Part shown: positions 16,940-24,794 of the stretch, one piece after another
How positions within the stretch are numbered: the stretch's first letter is position 1
How the letters are laid out: the number at the start of each line of letters is the position of its first letter
DNA from: an uncultured Lachnospiraceae bacterium
GTDB lineage: Bacteria > Bacillota > Clostridia > Lachnospirales > Lachnospiraceae
Direction of reading: 5' to 3'
DNA length: 64,000 nt
Assembly (NCBI GenBank): GCA_910589385.1
Contig: CAJUTU010000011.1
Coordinates: 28,158 to 92,157, forward strand
The notes under the pieces: model-generated
The model's database searches: none
Seen by the model: the letters and a program-made list of their open reading frames with translations, nothing else
What the model was told of the DNA's origin: nothing
Made by a program: the position numbers and the translations under genes

Positions 16940-17760
16940 AGGGTTCCCTCTCTTTCTGCCAAATCTGCAAGCGCCTGTTCATATTGGTCCTGATCGATCA
17001 AGCCATGATGCCAGTACGCCTTATTTTCCATAAAGGAAACGCCTTTCCCCTTTATGGTATCTAACAGGATCATCTTTGGCTTTCCGGAAATATGCTCCAG
17101 TTTTTCTAAAACAGCAAGGATCTCGGCGATATTGTTTCCGTCAATCACCTCCGTGGCAAAGCCGAAGGATTCGAACTTCTGCCGCAGAGGTTCCAGCTGC
17201 ATGACTTCTTCGGTTTTTCCGCTGATCTGCAGATGGTTCCGGTCCACCGCGGCATATAGGTTATCCAGTTGATAGTTGCCTGCGAACATTGCAGCCTCCC
17301 AGACAGATCCCTCTCCCAGTTCCCCGTCGCCTAGAAGCGTATAGATGCGGCAGGGAGCGTTGTCACGTTTGGATGCCAGGGCCATGCCGCAGGCTGCGGA
17401 CAGGCCGTGCCCCAGAGAACCGGTGTTCATTTCTACGCCGGGTACGCGGCGGTCAGGATGCCCGATCAGCCTGGTTTTGAATTGGCAGAAAGTAGCGAGT
17501 TCTTCTTTTGGAAAGAATCCCAGGTCGGCCAGGATCGAAAGATATCCCTCCACACTGTGCCCTTTGCTGAGGATAAAACGATCCCGGCCGGGCCAGTCTG
17601 GATTGTTGTGGTCAAAACGCATTTTTTCATAGTATAAGACAGTGAGATAATCAATGGAGGAAAGCGTTCCTCCAATATGTCCCGTTTGTGCCTGATATAC
17701 CATTTTCAGGGCCTGTCTGCGTATTTCAAATGTTTTTTTCTTTAATGCTGTCACTTCCAT
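16936..17760 (-). CDS. Transketolase, N-terminal subunit
   Basis: A 274-residue thiamine-pyrophosphate-binding half of a split transketolase. Substrate histidines lie in T-G-H-I-G-G-T-L-S-S and L-S-K-G-H-S-V-E-G-Y; the TPP/Mg motif is GDGELGEGSVWEAAMFA with N-H-L-Q-I-S about 30 residues later. The ATG at 17760 follows AAAGGAGTTTGTAC; a longer frame to 17862 would overlap the kinase and lacks a site. It lies 20 bases after the FGGY kinase and is coupled to the C-terminal subunit. Confidence 0.92.
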   Translation of the reverse strand: MEVTALKKKTFEIRRQALKMVYQAQTGHIGGTLSSIDYLTVLYYEKMRFDHNNPDWPGRDRFILSKGHSVEGYLSILADLGFFPKEELATFCQFKTRLIGHPDRRVPGVEMNTGSLGHGLSAACGMALASKRDNAPCRIYTLLGDGELGEGSVWEAAMFAGNYQLDNLYAAVDRNHLQISGKTEEVMQLEPLRQKFESFGFATEVIDGNNIAEILAVLEKLEHISGKPKMILLDTIKGKGVSFMENKAYWHHGLIDQDQYEQALADLAEREGTL

Positions 17761-17779
17761 GTACAAACTCCTTTTTCGT

Positions 17780-19261
17780 TTAGCCCATCCGGGACTGCCG
17801 GATTGCTTTTTTCCATCCTTGATACAATTTTTCCCGTGTCTCTGGATCCATGCGGGGCTCATATTGCTGCTTTTTTTCTCCTAGTGTGCGTAATTGTTCT
17901 GCATTGTCAAACAAACCGACAGAAAGGCCGGCCATGTAGAAGACGCCAAGAGCGCTGCTTTCCTTTGCCTGGCTGCGGAGCACGGGGATTCCCAGGATAT
18001 CTGACTGGAACTGCATCAGCAGGGCGTTTTTGGTTACGCCGCCATCAACAAGCAGATAAGGGACAGCCTCTTTTGTTTCACGCTGCATGGATTCTACCAT
18101 ATCCCGGATCTGATAAGCAATACTGTCCAAAGCGGCCCGGACAACATGGGCTTTTTTGGTTCCGGCAGACATGCCTGTGATACATGCCCGTGCGGCGCTG
18201 TCGCGGTAAGGCGTGCCAAGGCCTGTAAAGGCAGGTACAAGATAGACTCCCTGTGCGTCGGCGACCTGTCCGGCAATCTCCTCGGACTGCGAGGCGTTCG
18301 AAAGCATCTCCATGTCGGATACCAGCCAGGAGACGACGGCGCCGGTGCATACGGCAGTCCCTTCCCATACATAGATCGTTTCTCCATGATGCCATCGCCA
18401 GCCGATGGAGGTTGTCATTCCTTCTGCCGGAGGCTGCGGCACATTTCCTAAATTCATCAAGATGGAAGAACCGGTCCCATAAGTGATTTTTACATCTCCG
18501 GGGTGAAATCCACATTGCCCGAACAAGGCGGCGGCGCTGTCTCCGATCACGCCGGTGATCGGCAGGGGAGGCAGTCCGGGTACGTCAACCGTGCCAAACT
18601 CTGCATCCGCGTCATAGAGCTCCGGCAGTATGATACGGGGGATATGAAAGATCTGCAGCAGTTCGTCATCCCATTGTGTGCTTTCCTGGTCAAATAGCTG
18701 TGTGATGCTGGCATTGCAATAATCAGAGGCATGTGTTTTTCCGCCGGTCAGTTTCCAGATCAGCCAGGATTCGATCGTGCCGAATAGAATGCTGCCATTC
18801 CCGGCGGCTTCGGCCAGGCCGTCTATATGCTCCAGCATCCAGCAAAGCTTTGCGGCCGGGAGAAATGGAGATGCATTGGTTCCGCTTTTCCTTAGAATGA
18901 TTTCTTTTTCTTTGTCGGATAAGCGGGCGCAGATTTCTTCTCCCCGGTTGCACTGCCATCCAATAATATGATGCACAGGCTTTCCGGTATTTTTGTCCCA
19001 TACTACAAATGCTCCGGTCTGCACGGTGATTGCCAGGGCAAGAACATCTTCTGGAGAAACACCGCTGTTTTTTAACACATTCTGGATTACTTGTGTGGTC
19101 TGGTCAAAAATTTCTTCGGCATCCTGCTCTACCCATCCGGGAGCCGGATAATATTGCCTGTGCGTCAGGCTTTCGTCCGCAACAATCCCACCGTCCCTGT
19201 CAAACAGCACAGATTTGGTTCCGGTCGTGCTTTGGTCAATTGTCAGAATATATTTTGACAT
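17780..19261 (-). CDS. FGGY-family sugar or glycerol-type kinase
   Basis: A 493-residue FGGY kinase. The N-terminal phosphate loop is T-I-D-Q-S-T-T-G-T-K-S, followed by G-W-V-E-Q-D-A-E-E-I and, in the C-terminal domain, V-D-G-G-V-T-K-N and the ATP-site A-L-G-V-F-Y-M-A-G. The start and the W-V-E-Q-D region look more like glycerol kinase than xylulokinase, but the operon partner is transketolase, so a ketose (for instance an erythrulose- or pentulose-like sugar) is a fair guess. It is the first gene of a three-gene minus-strand operon and is divergent from the cyclases at 19476. Confidence 0.88.
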   Translation of the reverse strand: MSKYILTIDQSTTGTKSVLFDRDGGIVADESLTHRQYYPAPGWVEQDAEEIFDQTTQVIQNVLKNSGVSPEDVLALAITVQTGAFVVWDKNTGKPVHHIIGWQCNRGEEICARLSDKEKEIILRKSGTNASPFLPAAKLCWMLEHIDGLAEAAGNGSILFGTIESWLIWKLTGGKTHASDYCNASITQLFDQESTQWDDELLQIFHIPRIILPELYDADAEFGTVDVPGLPPLPITGVIGDSAAALFGQCGFHPGDVKITYGTGSSILMNLGNVPQPPAEGMTTSIGWRWHHGETIYVWEGTAVCTGAVVSWLVSDMEMLSNASQSEEIAGQVADAQGVYLVPAFTGLGTPYRDSAARACITGMSAGTKKAHVVRAALDSIAYQIRDMVESMQRETKEAVPYLLVDGGVTKNALLMQFQSDILGIPVLRSQAKESSALGVFYMAGLSVGLFDNAEQLRTLGEKKQQYEPRMDPETREKLYQGWKKAIRQSRMG

Positions 19262-19391
19262 GGTCGTTCTTCACCTCCGTTATGTTTGAGTCCTATTATA
19301 AAAAGAAAGAAGAAAGAATACAATCGGCAATTTTAATAAATAAGTTACAAATAATTCGTACAATTTTACCATATCATTCATTTATCTTGTA

Positions 19392-19424
19392 TGGTACAAT
19401 GTCAAACATAGAAAGTACGTACTT
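19392..19424 (+). promoter_or_regulatory. Extended -10 promoter and palindromic operator before the cyclases
   Basis: TGGTACAAT (19392-19400) is an extended -10 element. Thirteen bases further is a perfect 12-bp palindrome AAGTACGTACTT (19413-19424), well placed to block transcription. A second inverted repeat, TACCATA / TATGGTA, frames the -10 element. The binding protein is unknown; two GntR/UTRA regulators at 35.9-37.4 kb are candidates. Confidence 0.5.
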
Positions 19425-19475
19425 AAGTCAACCTATAGATAAAGAAGCTATATATGAAAGAGAGGAGAATCCGTT

Positions 19476-20159
19476 TTGAAAATAAAAAAAGAACAGATCG
19501 TGGAACTCTACCATCCGCTGCTGGACGGCGCGGAGAATTTTCCATACGAAGCGCAGTTGGGAGAAGAGAGTCGTTTATGGCCGAAAAACTGGTATATTGA
19601 GTGTACGGCTACACTTGCGGCTCATGCGGGGACACACGTGGAAGTGCCCTATCATCATCTGGTAGACGGAGCGGACTGCGCCGCGTTCCCTGTAGAAAAT
19701 TTGATCGGTGAGTGTACAGTGATCCCCTGTCTTGGAAAGAAACCGGGAGAAGAGATTACTTTGGAGGATGTAAAAAAGGTAGAGGGGACGATCGAGGATG
19801 GCGATATCGTATTTCTCTATACAGGTTATGACCAGTATTTCCGTAAGGAAAATTGGCAGCCCTATCCTCCGTTGTCTCAGGAAGCTCTGGACTGGCTGCT
19901 TACTTATCATCCAAAGATCATCGGCACGGATGCGTCCGGTGTTGAATTGACGGATGGATACGATGAAGAAGGACGGATGCACGAGCTTTTTGGCGAACCG
20001 ATCCATGTAAAATGCTTTCAGAATGGAGTGGCGATCGTAGAATCACTGACAAATCTGGGCGCGATCGAAGGGATTCGGACGACCGTGTTTGTGCTTTCTC
20101 TGCCGATGCAGGGGATGGATGCTTCTCCGGCCCGTATTATTGCGATCAAAGACCTGTAA
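19476..20159 (+). CDS. Cyclase-family metal-dependent hydrolase (kynurenine formamidase fold), copy 1
   Basis: A 227-residue member of the cyclase family (PF04199). The metal motif is A-H-A-G-T-H-V-E-V-P-Y-H-H at about 47-59, a variant of H-x-G-T-H-x-D-x-P-x-H with Glu for Asp; G-T-D-A-S-G-V-E-L follows later. The family opens or closes lactone, amide or similar bonds with Zn or Mn. The start is TTG 19476 after GAGAGGAGA, giving M-K-I-K-K-E-Q-I-V-E-L. The next gene is a close paralogue 43 bases downstream. Substrate unknown. Confidence 0.85.
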   Translation: MKIKKEQIVELYHPLLDGAENFPYEAQLGEESRLWPKNWYIECTATLAAHAGTHVEVPYHHLVDGADCAAFPVENLIGECTVIPCLGKKPGEEITLEDVKKVEGTIEDGDIVFLYTGYDQYFRKENWQPYPPLSQEALDWLLTYHPKIIGTDASGVELTDGYDEEGRMHELFGEPIHVKCFQNGVAIVESLTNLGAIEGIRTTVFVLSLPMQGMDASPARIIAIKDL

Positions 20160-20202
20160 GGGAGCATTTCCTGACGGAACAGGAAAATGATGGAGGATGG
20201 AC

Positions 20203-20907
20203 ATGAAATTTAAAAAAGAACAAATTGTGGAATTGAGTCATACGTTGTACCGCCGCAAGGAGAATTTTCCATATGACGCAAACTGTACTCCCGACAGCCG
20301 CATGCGCCAGCCTGTGAAAACACCGGAGAACTGGTATATTGAAAGTACGGCTGTGTTGGCGGCCCATGCAGGGACCCATGTAGAGGTGCCTTACCACCAT
20401 ATGTTTGGCGGGCGCGACTGCATGACATATCCGACGGACAGGCTGGTTGGAGAATGCACGGTCATCCATTGTCTTGGAAAGGCGCCAGGCGAGGAGATTA
20501 CGTTGGATGATGTGAAAAAAGCGGAAGGGACGATTGAGGACGGCGATATTGTGTTCCTGTATACGGGATATGACCAGTATTTCCGTCAGGAGAACTGGCA
20601 GCCCTATCCTCCCTTATCTATGGAGGCATTGGACTGGCTGCTTTCCTATCACCCGAAGCTGATCGGAACAGATGCATCGGGGGTGGAATTAACAGACGGT
20701 TATGATGAGGAGGGCAGGATGCATGAATTGTACGGGGAACCTGTTCATGTAAAATGCTTTGAGAATGAGGTTGCGATCGTGGAATCTCTGACCAATCTCG
20801 GTGAAATTGACGGGAAACGCACAACAGTGTTTGTACTTGGACTGCCGATGCAGCGTATGGACGCATCGCCTGCACGGGTGATCGCCATAAAAGACTGGAA
20901 TGAATAA
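20203..20907 (+). CDS. Cyclase-family metal-dependent hydrolase, copy 2
   Basis: A 234-residue tandem paralogue of the previous gene; most of the two proteins align without gaps, including the H-A-G-T-H-V-E-V-P-Y-H-H motif and the whole stretch from E-G-T-I-E-D-G-D-I to the C-terminus. The second copy has a longer loop with C-T-P-D-S-R-M-R-Q-P-V-K-T-P-E-N near residue 30. ATG 20203 is chosen because GGAGG ends six bases before it; ATG 20197 would sit directly on the site. A strong terminator follows. Confidence 0.85.
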   Translation: MKFKKEQIVELSHTLYRRKENFPYDANCTPDSRMRQPVKTPENWYIESTAVLAAHAGTHVEVPYHHMFGGRDCMTYPTDRLVGECTVIHCLGKAPGEEITLDDVKKAEGTIEDGDIVFLYTGYDQYFRQENWQPYPPLSMEALDWLLSYHPKLIGTDASGVELTDGYDEEGRMHELYGEPVHVKCFENEVAIVESLTNLGEIDGKRTTVFVLGLPMQRMDASPARVIAIKDWNE

Positions 20908-20926
20908 AATCGTGTATCAATAAGAC

Positions 20927-20968
20927 AGCAGCCGCAGGAGATTGATAAAACTCCTGCGGCTGTTATTC
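20927..20968. terminator. Terminator between cyclase copy 2 and the NhaC antiporter
   Basis: A 14-bp stem built on AGCCGCAGGAG / CTCCTGCGGCT with a 10-base loop, then TGTTATTCTT. It lies between convergent genes and could serve both. Confidence 0.8.
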
Positions 20969-20992
20969 TTCGTGGAAAGCCGGACATGGCAG

Positions 20993-22549
20993 TCAGCTTT
21001 CCGCGGAGGTCTGCGTTTTGTCATCTGCCGATGCGCGATGATGCAGAAAGAGCGTGGCTATGATCATCAAAAGGATCGCGCCGCCCAGAGAAAGGATCAG
21101 GCTGCCGCCGCTGATCCCGAGCAGCAGGTAGCCCGCCAGGCTGCATCCGGCGACAGTCAGGGCATAGATCATCTGGGTAGAGACATGGACCAGATGATCC
21201 ACTCCCGCACCCGCGCTGGACAGGATGGTCGTATCAGAGATCGGAGAACAATGGTCTCCGAAAACGCTCCCAGCCAGTGTTGCGGCCAGAGAAGAAAGTA
21301 AAAGTTCCGGACAGATTGCTTCTGCAACCGGGATGATGATAGGGATCAATATGCCAAAGGTTCCCCAGGAGGTTCCGGTAGCAAAGCTTAAGAACGCAGC
21401 AGTCAGGAAAATAAGGGCCGGAAGTAGAAAACCGGGGATTCCCGTGGTTTCTACCAGCCTTTTTACAAAATCCTGGGTGCTGAGAAGATCCCGGCAGATT
21501 CCGCCGATGGTCCAGGCAAGAAGCAGGATACAGCCGGAGGTCATCATCTGCTGCATTCCCTTTACCATATTTTCCATAAATCCGGAAAATGTCATGATCT
21601 TTCGCGGAACATACATTAGCAGACATACGATGATGCCGATAAAGCCGCCCCACACCAGAGCCTGGGCAGCGACACAATTACCCAAAGCAGCCGTCAGGTT
21701 ATGAAGCTTTGGATCGCCGCTCCAGTATCCGCCGTTGTAAAGCATACCGATGATGGAGACAAAAATCAACGCCAGGATGGGAAACAGCATATCCGCAACC
21801 GTTCCTTTTGTGTTATCATCCTGTTCCTTATTTGCAATTTCCGGTTCTTCGACCGCGCCCAAAATTCCCTGGGCGGCGAGATCTTCACATTTTTTCATAG
21901 GACCGAAATCCAGGGCGAAGACGGAAATAAGAACGACCATGAGTAAGCTGAGCACGGCATAAAAATTATATGGAATAGCAGATATAAATGCTGAAAATTC
22001 GGATTGAAATGCGCCGGTAGCTTTTAGATAGCTTCCGACTGCGGCGGCCCAGCTTGAGATCGGTGCAATAATGCAGATCGGCGCTGCAGTCGCATCAATG
22101 ATAAACGCTAATTTCGCGCGGCTTACCTTGTGGCGGTCTGTGACGGGCTTCATAACCGTACCTACAGTCAGACAGTTGAAGTAATCGTCTAAAAAGATCA
22201 GACATCCCAATAAACTGGTGAAAAGCAGCGACATACGCTTGGAACGGATCAGCCTGGAGGTCCAGCGTCCGTAGGCCTCGGCGCCGCCGGAGGAGTTGAC
22301 CAGGAACACGAGGGCGCCCAGCAGAAAACAAAAAATCATGATATTCATGTCCGCTTTTTGGATCATCATATCAAAGGTAGTCTGAATCGGTCCGAACAGG
22401 GGATTCAATCCTGCCGCAGCGCTGTAGATGATGGCGCCGGATAAAACACCGGCAATCAGTGAAAAAAGAACTTCCTTAGTAATTAAAGCTAACACAATGG
22501 CGATGACTGGAGGTAGGATAGACAGCCATCCAACATAAACTGATTCCAT
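20993..22549 (-). CDS. NhaC-family Na+/H+ antiporter or organic-acid antiporter
   Basis: A 518-residue membrane protein with about 12 hydrophobic helices. Typical NhaC-family features are the early L-I-T-K-E-V-L-F-S-L-I-A-G, F-L-D-D-Y-F-N-C-L-T-V-G-T-V and the late F-A-T-G-T-S-W-G-T-F-G-I-L-I-P-I and F-G-D-H-C-S-P-I-S-D-T motifs. The family includes sodium/proton antiporters and substrate/product antiporters; being surrounded by catabolic operons, an organic-acid exchange role is possible. The start follows AAGGAGAAATC and lies 13 bases after a tiny upstream ORF. Confidence 0.88.
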   Translation of the reverse strand: MESVYVGWLSILPPVIAIVLALITKEVLFSLIAGVLSGAIIYSAAAGLNPLFGPIQTTFDMMIQKADMNIMIFCFLLGALVFLVNSSGGAEAYGRWTSRLIRSKRMSLLFTSLLGCLIFLDDYFNCLTVGTVMKPVTDRHKVSRAKLAFIIDATAAPICIIAPISSWAAAVGSYLKATGAFQSEFSAFISAIPYNFYAVLSLLMVVLISVFALDFGPMKKCEDLAAQGILGAVEEPEIANKEQDDNTKGTVADMLFPILALIFVSIIGMLYNGGYWSGDPKLHNLTAALGNCVAAQALVWGGFIGIIVCLLMYVPRKIMTFSGFMENMVKGMQQMMTSGCILLLAWTIGGICRDLLSTQDFVKRLVETTGIPGFLLPALIFLTAAFLSFATGTSWGTFGILIPIIIPVAEAICPELLLSSLAATLAGSVFGDHCSPISDTTILSSAGAGVDHLVHVSTQMIYALTVAGCSLAGYLLLGISGGSLILSLGGAILLMIIATLFLHHRASADDKTQTSAES

Positions 22550-22561
22550 AATGATTTCTCC

Positions 22562-22654
22562 TTATCTTAAGTTTGTCTGGACACCCAGCGTAGAATATTC
22601 GGTTTTTGGGATCTGCACAGAGTTTTCGGTAAAATAGTTTTGATAATCTCTCAC
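22562..22654 (-). CDS. 30-codon ORF leading the NhaC gene
   Basis: GTG 22654 follows an exceptionally good ribosome site, AAGGAGGTG (22669-22661), and opens a 30-residue frame: M-R-D-Y-Q-N-Y-F-T-E-N-S-V-Q-I-P-K, ending in V-Q-T-N-L-R. The stop is 12 bases before the antiporter start. No membrane segment is present. It is either a small protein or a translated leader that controls the antiporter. An in-frame ATG at 22744 gives 60 residues but has no site. Confidence 0.45.
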   Translation of the reverse strand: MRDYQNYFTENSVQIPKTEYSTLGVQTNLR

Positions 22655-22669
22655 GGTTTTCACCTCCTT

Positions 22670-22976
22670 GCTTGCTGTAATATAGAATACATTCCGTTCA
22701 TCCATGGATTGTGCTGCTATATATAGGGTTGAATCAACAATCATATATACAAAACAACAAAAATAGTACTAAAAAAACGTAAAATGTATATAAAATAGAT
22801 AAAAATAGAATAACATGAGTTTTGCATATAAGCAAGAAAAATGTTGAAAAAATATAAAGTTATCTATATTTGAATTTAAAACAGGATAATAAAAATTGAA
22901 AAATGAGGAAATAATTGGGAAAAATGTTCAAAAATATGAAATAAAATCTATATAATAATTTTTAAAGATAATGGTA
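22670..22976. other. AT-rich divergent intergenic region
   Basis: Very AT-rich DNA between the NhaC leader and the promoter of the BtpA operon. No gene seen. It must hold the antiporter promoter, but no pair is clearly better than the background. Confidence 0.4.
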
Positions 22977-23004
22977 TTGACATTAAATAGCTAAGTGGTA
23001 TAAT
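22977..23004 (+). promoter_or_regulatory. Sigma-A promoter of the eleven-gene sugar operon
   Basis: Consensus TTGACA (22977-22982), 16-base spacer, consensus TATAAT (22999-23004). The 5' leader to ATG 23069 is about 58 bases. The perfect hexamers imply strong transcription unless repressed. Confidence 0.85.
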
Positions 23005-23068
23005 TATCAATATAAAAATGTCTTAAAAATATAAAAGTTATATAGGGCAAAGAAAAGGAGATAAAGCA

Positions 23069-23881
23069 ATGTTGTGGACTGAAAAAATGTTTGGAGTGAA
23101 GAAGCCGATTATCGCGATGCTGCATCTGGATGCACTTCCGGGGGACCCGTTATTCCGCCATGGAGACGACATGGACGTCGTGGTCGAGCATGCAAGGGCA
23201 GATCTGCACGCACTTCAGGATGGCGGTGTGGACGGGATTATTTTTAGCAATGAATTCAGTTTGCCGTATCAAAGGAAAATGGATATGGTAACTCCTGCGG
23301 CGATGGCCTATGTGATCGGATGTCTTCGTTCGGAGATCAAGGTTCCTTATGGTGTAGATGCCATCAGTGACGGACAGGCATGCCTGGAACTGGCGGCGGC
23401 GGTAAAAGCGCAGTTTGTCAGAGGGACTTTCTGTGGAGTTTACGTTGGTGACGGCGGTCTCTATAATAATGATTTTAGCCGTTTGCTCCGCAGGAAAGCC
23501 GCGCTGCATCTGGATCACTTAAAAATGTTTTACTTTATCAATCCTGAATCAGACCGGAATCTGGATACAAGGCCGCTTGCGGATATTGCAAAATCTACGA
23601 TTGCGAAAGCAGCGCCGGACGGCCTGTGTATTTCTGCAAATGCGGCGGGACAGGATGTGGACGACGCTCTGATCGCCAGCGTGAAAGAGGCGAATCCTGA
23701 GATTGTTGTGCTGTGCAATACCGGCTGCAGGGTGAATACGATCGAGCGCAAGCTGGCGACGGCAGATGCCGCGGTAGTAGGAACCACATTTAAAGTGGGC
23801 GGTATATTCGAAAACCGTGTAGATGTGAACCGCGTGAAGGAATTTATGGAGGTGGTCCGTCAATACCGCAGCAGTTTATAA
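23069..23881 (+). CDS. BtpA/SgcQ-family TIM-barrel protein
   Basis: A 270-residue BtpA/SgcQ protein: P-I-I-A-M-L-H-L-D-A-L-P-G-D-P start, G-G-V-D-G-I-I-F-S-N-E and V-R-G-T-F-C-G-V-Y-V-G-D-G-G. The family was first linked to photosystem I assembly, but in heterotrophs it occurs in sugar operons such as E. coli sgc, with an epimerase of the ribulose-phosphate type, as here three genes on. The biochemical role is not established; a sugar-phosphate substrate is inferred. It is the first gene after a strong promoter, with AAAGGAGATAAAGC before the ATG. Confidence 0.85.
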   Translation: MLWTEKMFGVKKPIIAMLHLDALPGDPLFRHGDDMDVVVEHARADLHALQDGGVDGIIFSNEFSLPYQRKMDMVTPAAMAYVIGCLRSEIKVPYGVDAISDGQACLELAAAVKAQFVRGTFCGVYVGDGGLYNNDFSRLLRRKAALHLDHLKMFYFINPESDRNLDTRPLADIAKSTIAKAAPDGLCISANAAGQDVDDALIASVKEANPEIVVLCNTGCRVNTIERKLATADAAVVGTTFKVGGIFENRVDVNRVKEFMEVVRQYRSSL

Positions 23882-23903
23882 TATCGGACAGAAAGGGAGA
23901 GAG

Positions 23904-24704
23904 ATGGGTCGAAAACTATTGGCGATGGATCTGGACGGCACGGCCGTTTGTGATGATTACAGTATGGGGAAACGAAGCAGGGAGGCGATCGAAAAGGCGA
24001 GAAAGCTTGGGCATGTGATTGTTTTCGTGTCAGGGCGCAGGGATGTGGATATGCTGACTATGGGCGGAGACCAGTGGTGCGTGGATTATCATATTCTGAA
24101 TAATGGAGGAAAAATTCTGCGCTGCCGGGATAAAGAGGTCCTCTATAATGATCTGATAGAGCCCGAGGCATGCAGAAAACTGATCGAGCATTGCCTGAAT
24201 GAGAAGCTGCAGTTACAGATCTGCAGTGGTATGACCTGGCAGGTGACTTGTATGACAGACCGGACCATGGAATACGCAAAAGAGGTGGGCGTGATGCCTG
24301 AGGTGTTTGATTCCCTGGACGCGACTTCCTGGAAGGAAGGGCTGGAGGGCTTTATGGCGACGAGAGACTGGAAACCTGTAGCAGAATACATAGATCAGAA
24401 CCTTCCGGAACTGTATTATGTAAATTCGGAGCCGGAGTGTATCGACATTATGGCGGCGGGGGTCTCGAAATGGAAAGGGATCGAAATCCTGGCAAAACGT
24501 CTGGGGATTTCCTCAAAGGATATTATTGCGGCAGGTAACTATTATAATGATATCGACATGCTGCGGCATGCCGCCGTAGGGATCGCAGTAGCAAATTCTC
24601 TGGATCCTGTAAAGGAAAATGCGGACTATATTACAAAGAATGACAATAACCATGATGCGGTGGCAGAGATCATCAATAAAATGCTGAAGGAAGAGTTTGG
24701 CTGA
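23904..24704 (+). CDS. HAD-superfamily phosphatase, Cof type
   Basis: A 266-residue Cof-type HAD phosphatase. Motif I is AMDLDGTAV near the start, and motif IV is A-A-G-N-Y-Y-N-D-I-D-M-L-R-H-A; the C2 cap lies between. It likely dephosphorylates a sugar phosphate made in this operon. The spacing from the BtpA gene is 22 bases and the ribosome site is GGGAGAG. G-N-Y-Y-N-D replaces the common G-D-x-x-N-D, a variation seen in some family members. Confidence 0.85.
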   Translation: MGRKLLAMDLDGTAVCDDYSMGKRSREAIEKARKLGHVIVFVSGRRDVDMLTMGGDQWCVDYHILNNGGKILRCRDKEVLYNDLIEPEACRKLIEHCLNEKLQLQICSGMTWQVTCMTDRTMEYAKEVGVMPEVFDSLDATSWKEGLEGFMATRDWKPVAEYIDQNLPELYYVNSEPECIDIMAAGVSKWKGIEILAKRLGISSKDIIAAGNYYNDIDMLRHAAVGIAVANSLDPVKENADYITKNDNNHDAVAEIINKMLKEEFG

Positions 24705-24794
24705 TCCGGACGCGTCTGAAAAAGACAGCGCATCAAAACGGAGGCCTGGCATTTCGGTGAGCGGCAACGGTTTAGTGAAAGGAGTGAGAGACGG

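Noticed and set aside
17803..18515. Overlapping antisense frames over the FGGY kinase
   Set aside because: High-GC gene with few stop codons in other frames; no ribosome sites or recognisable domains.
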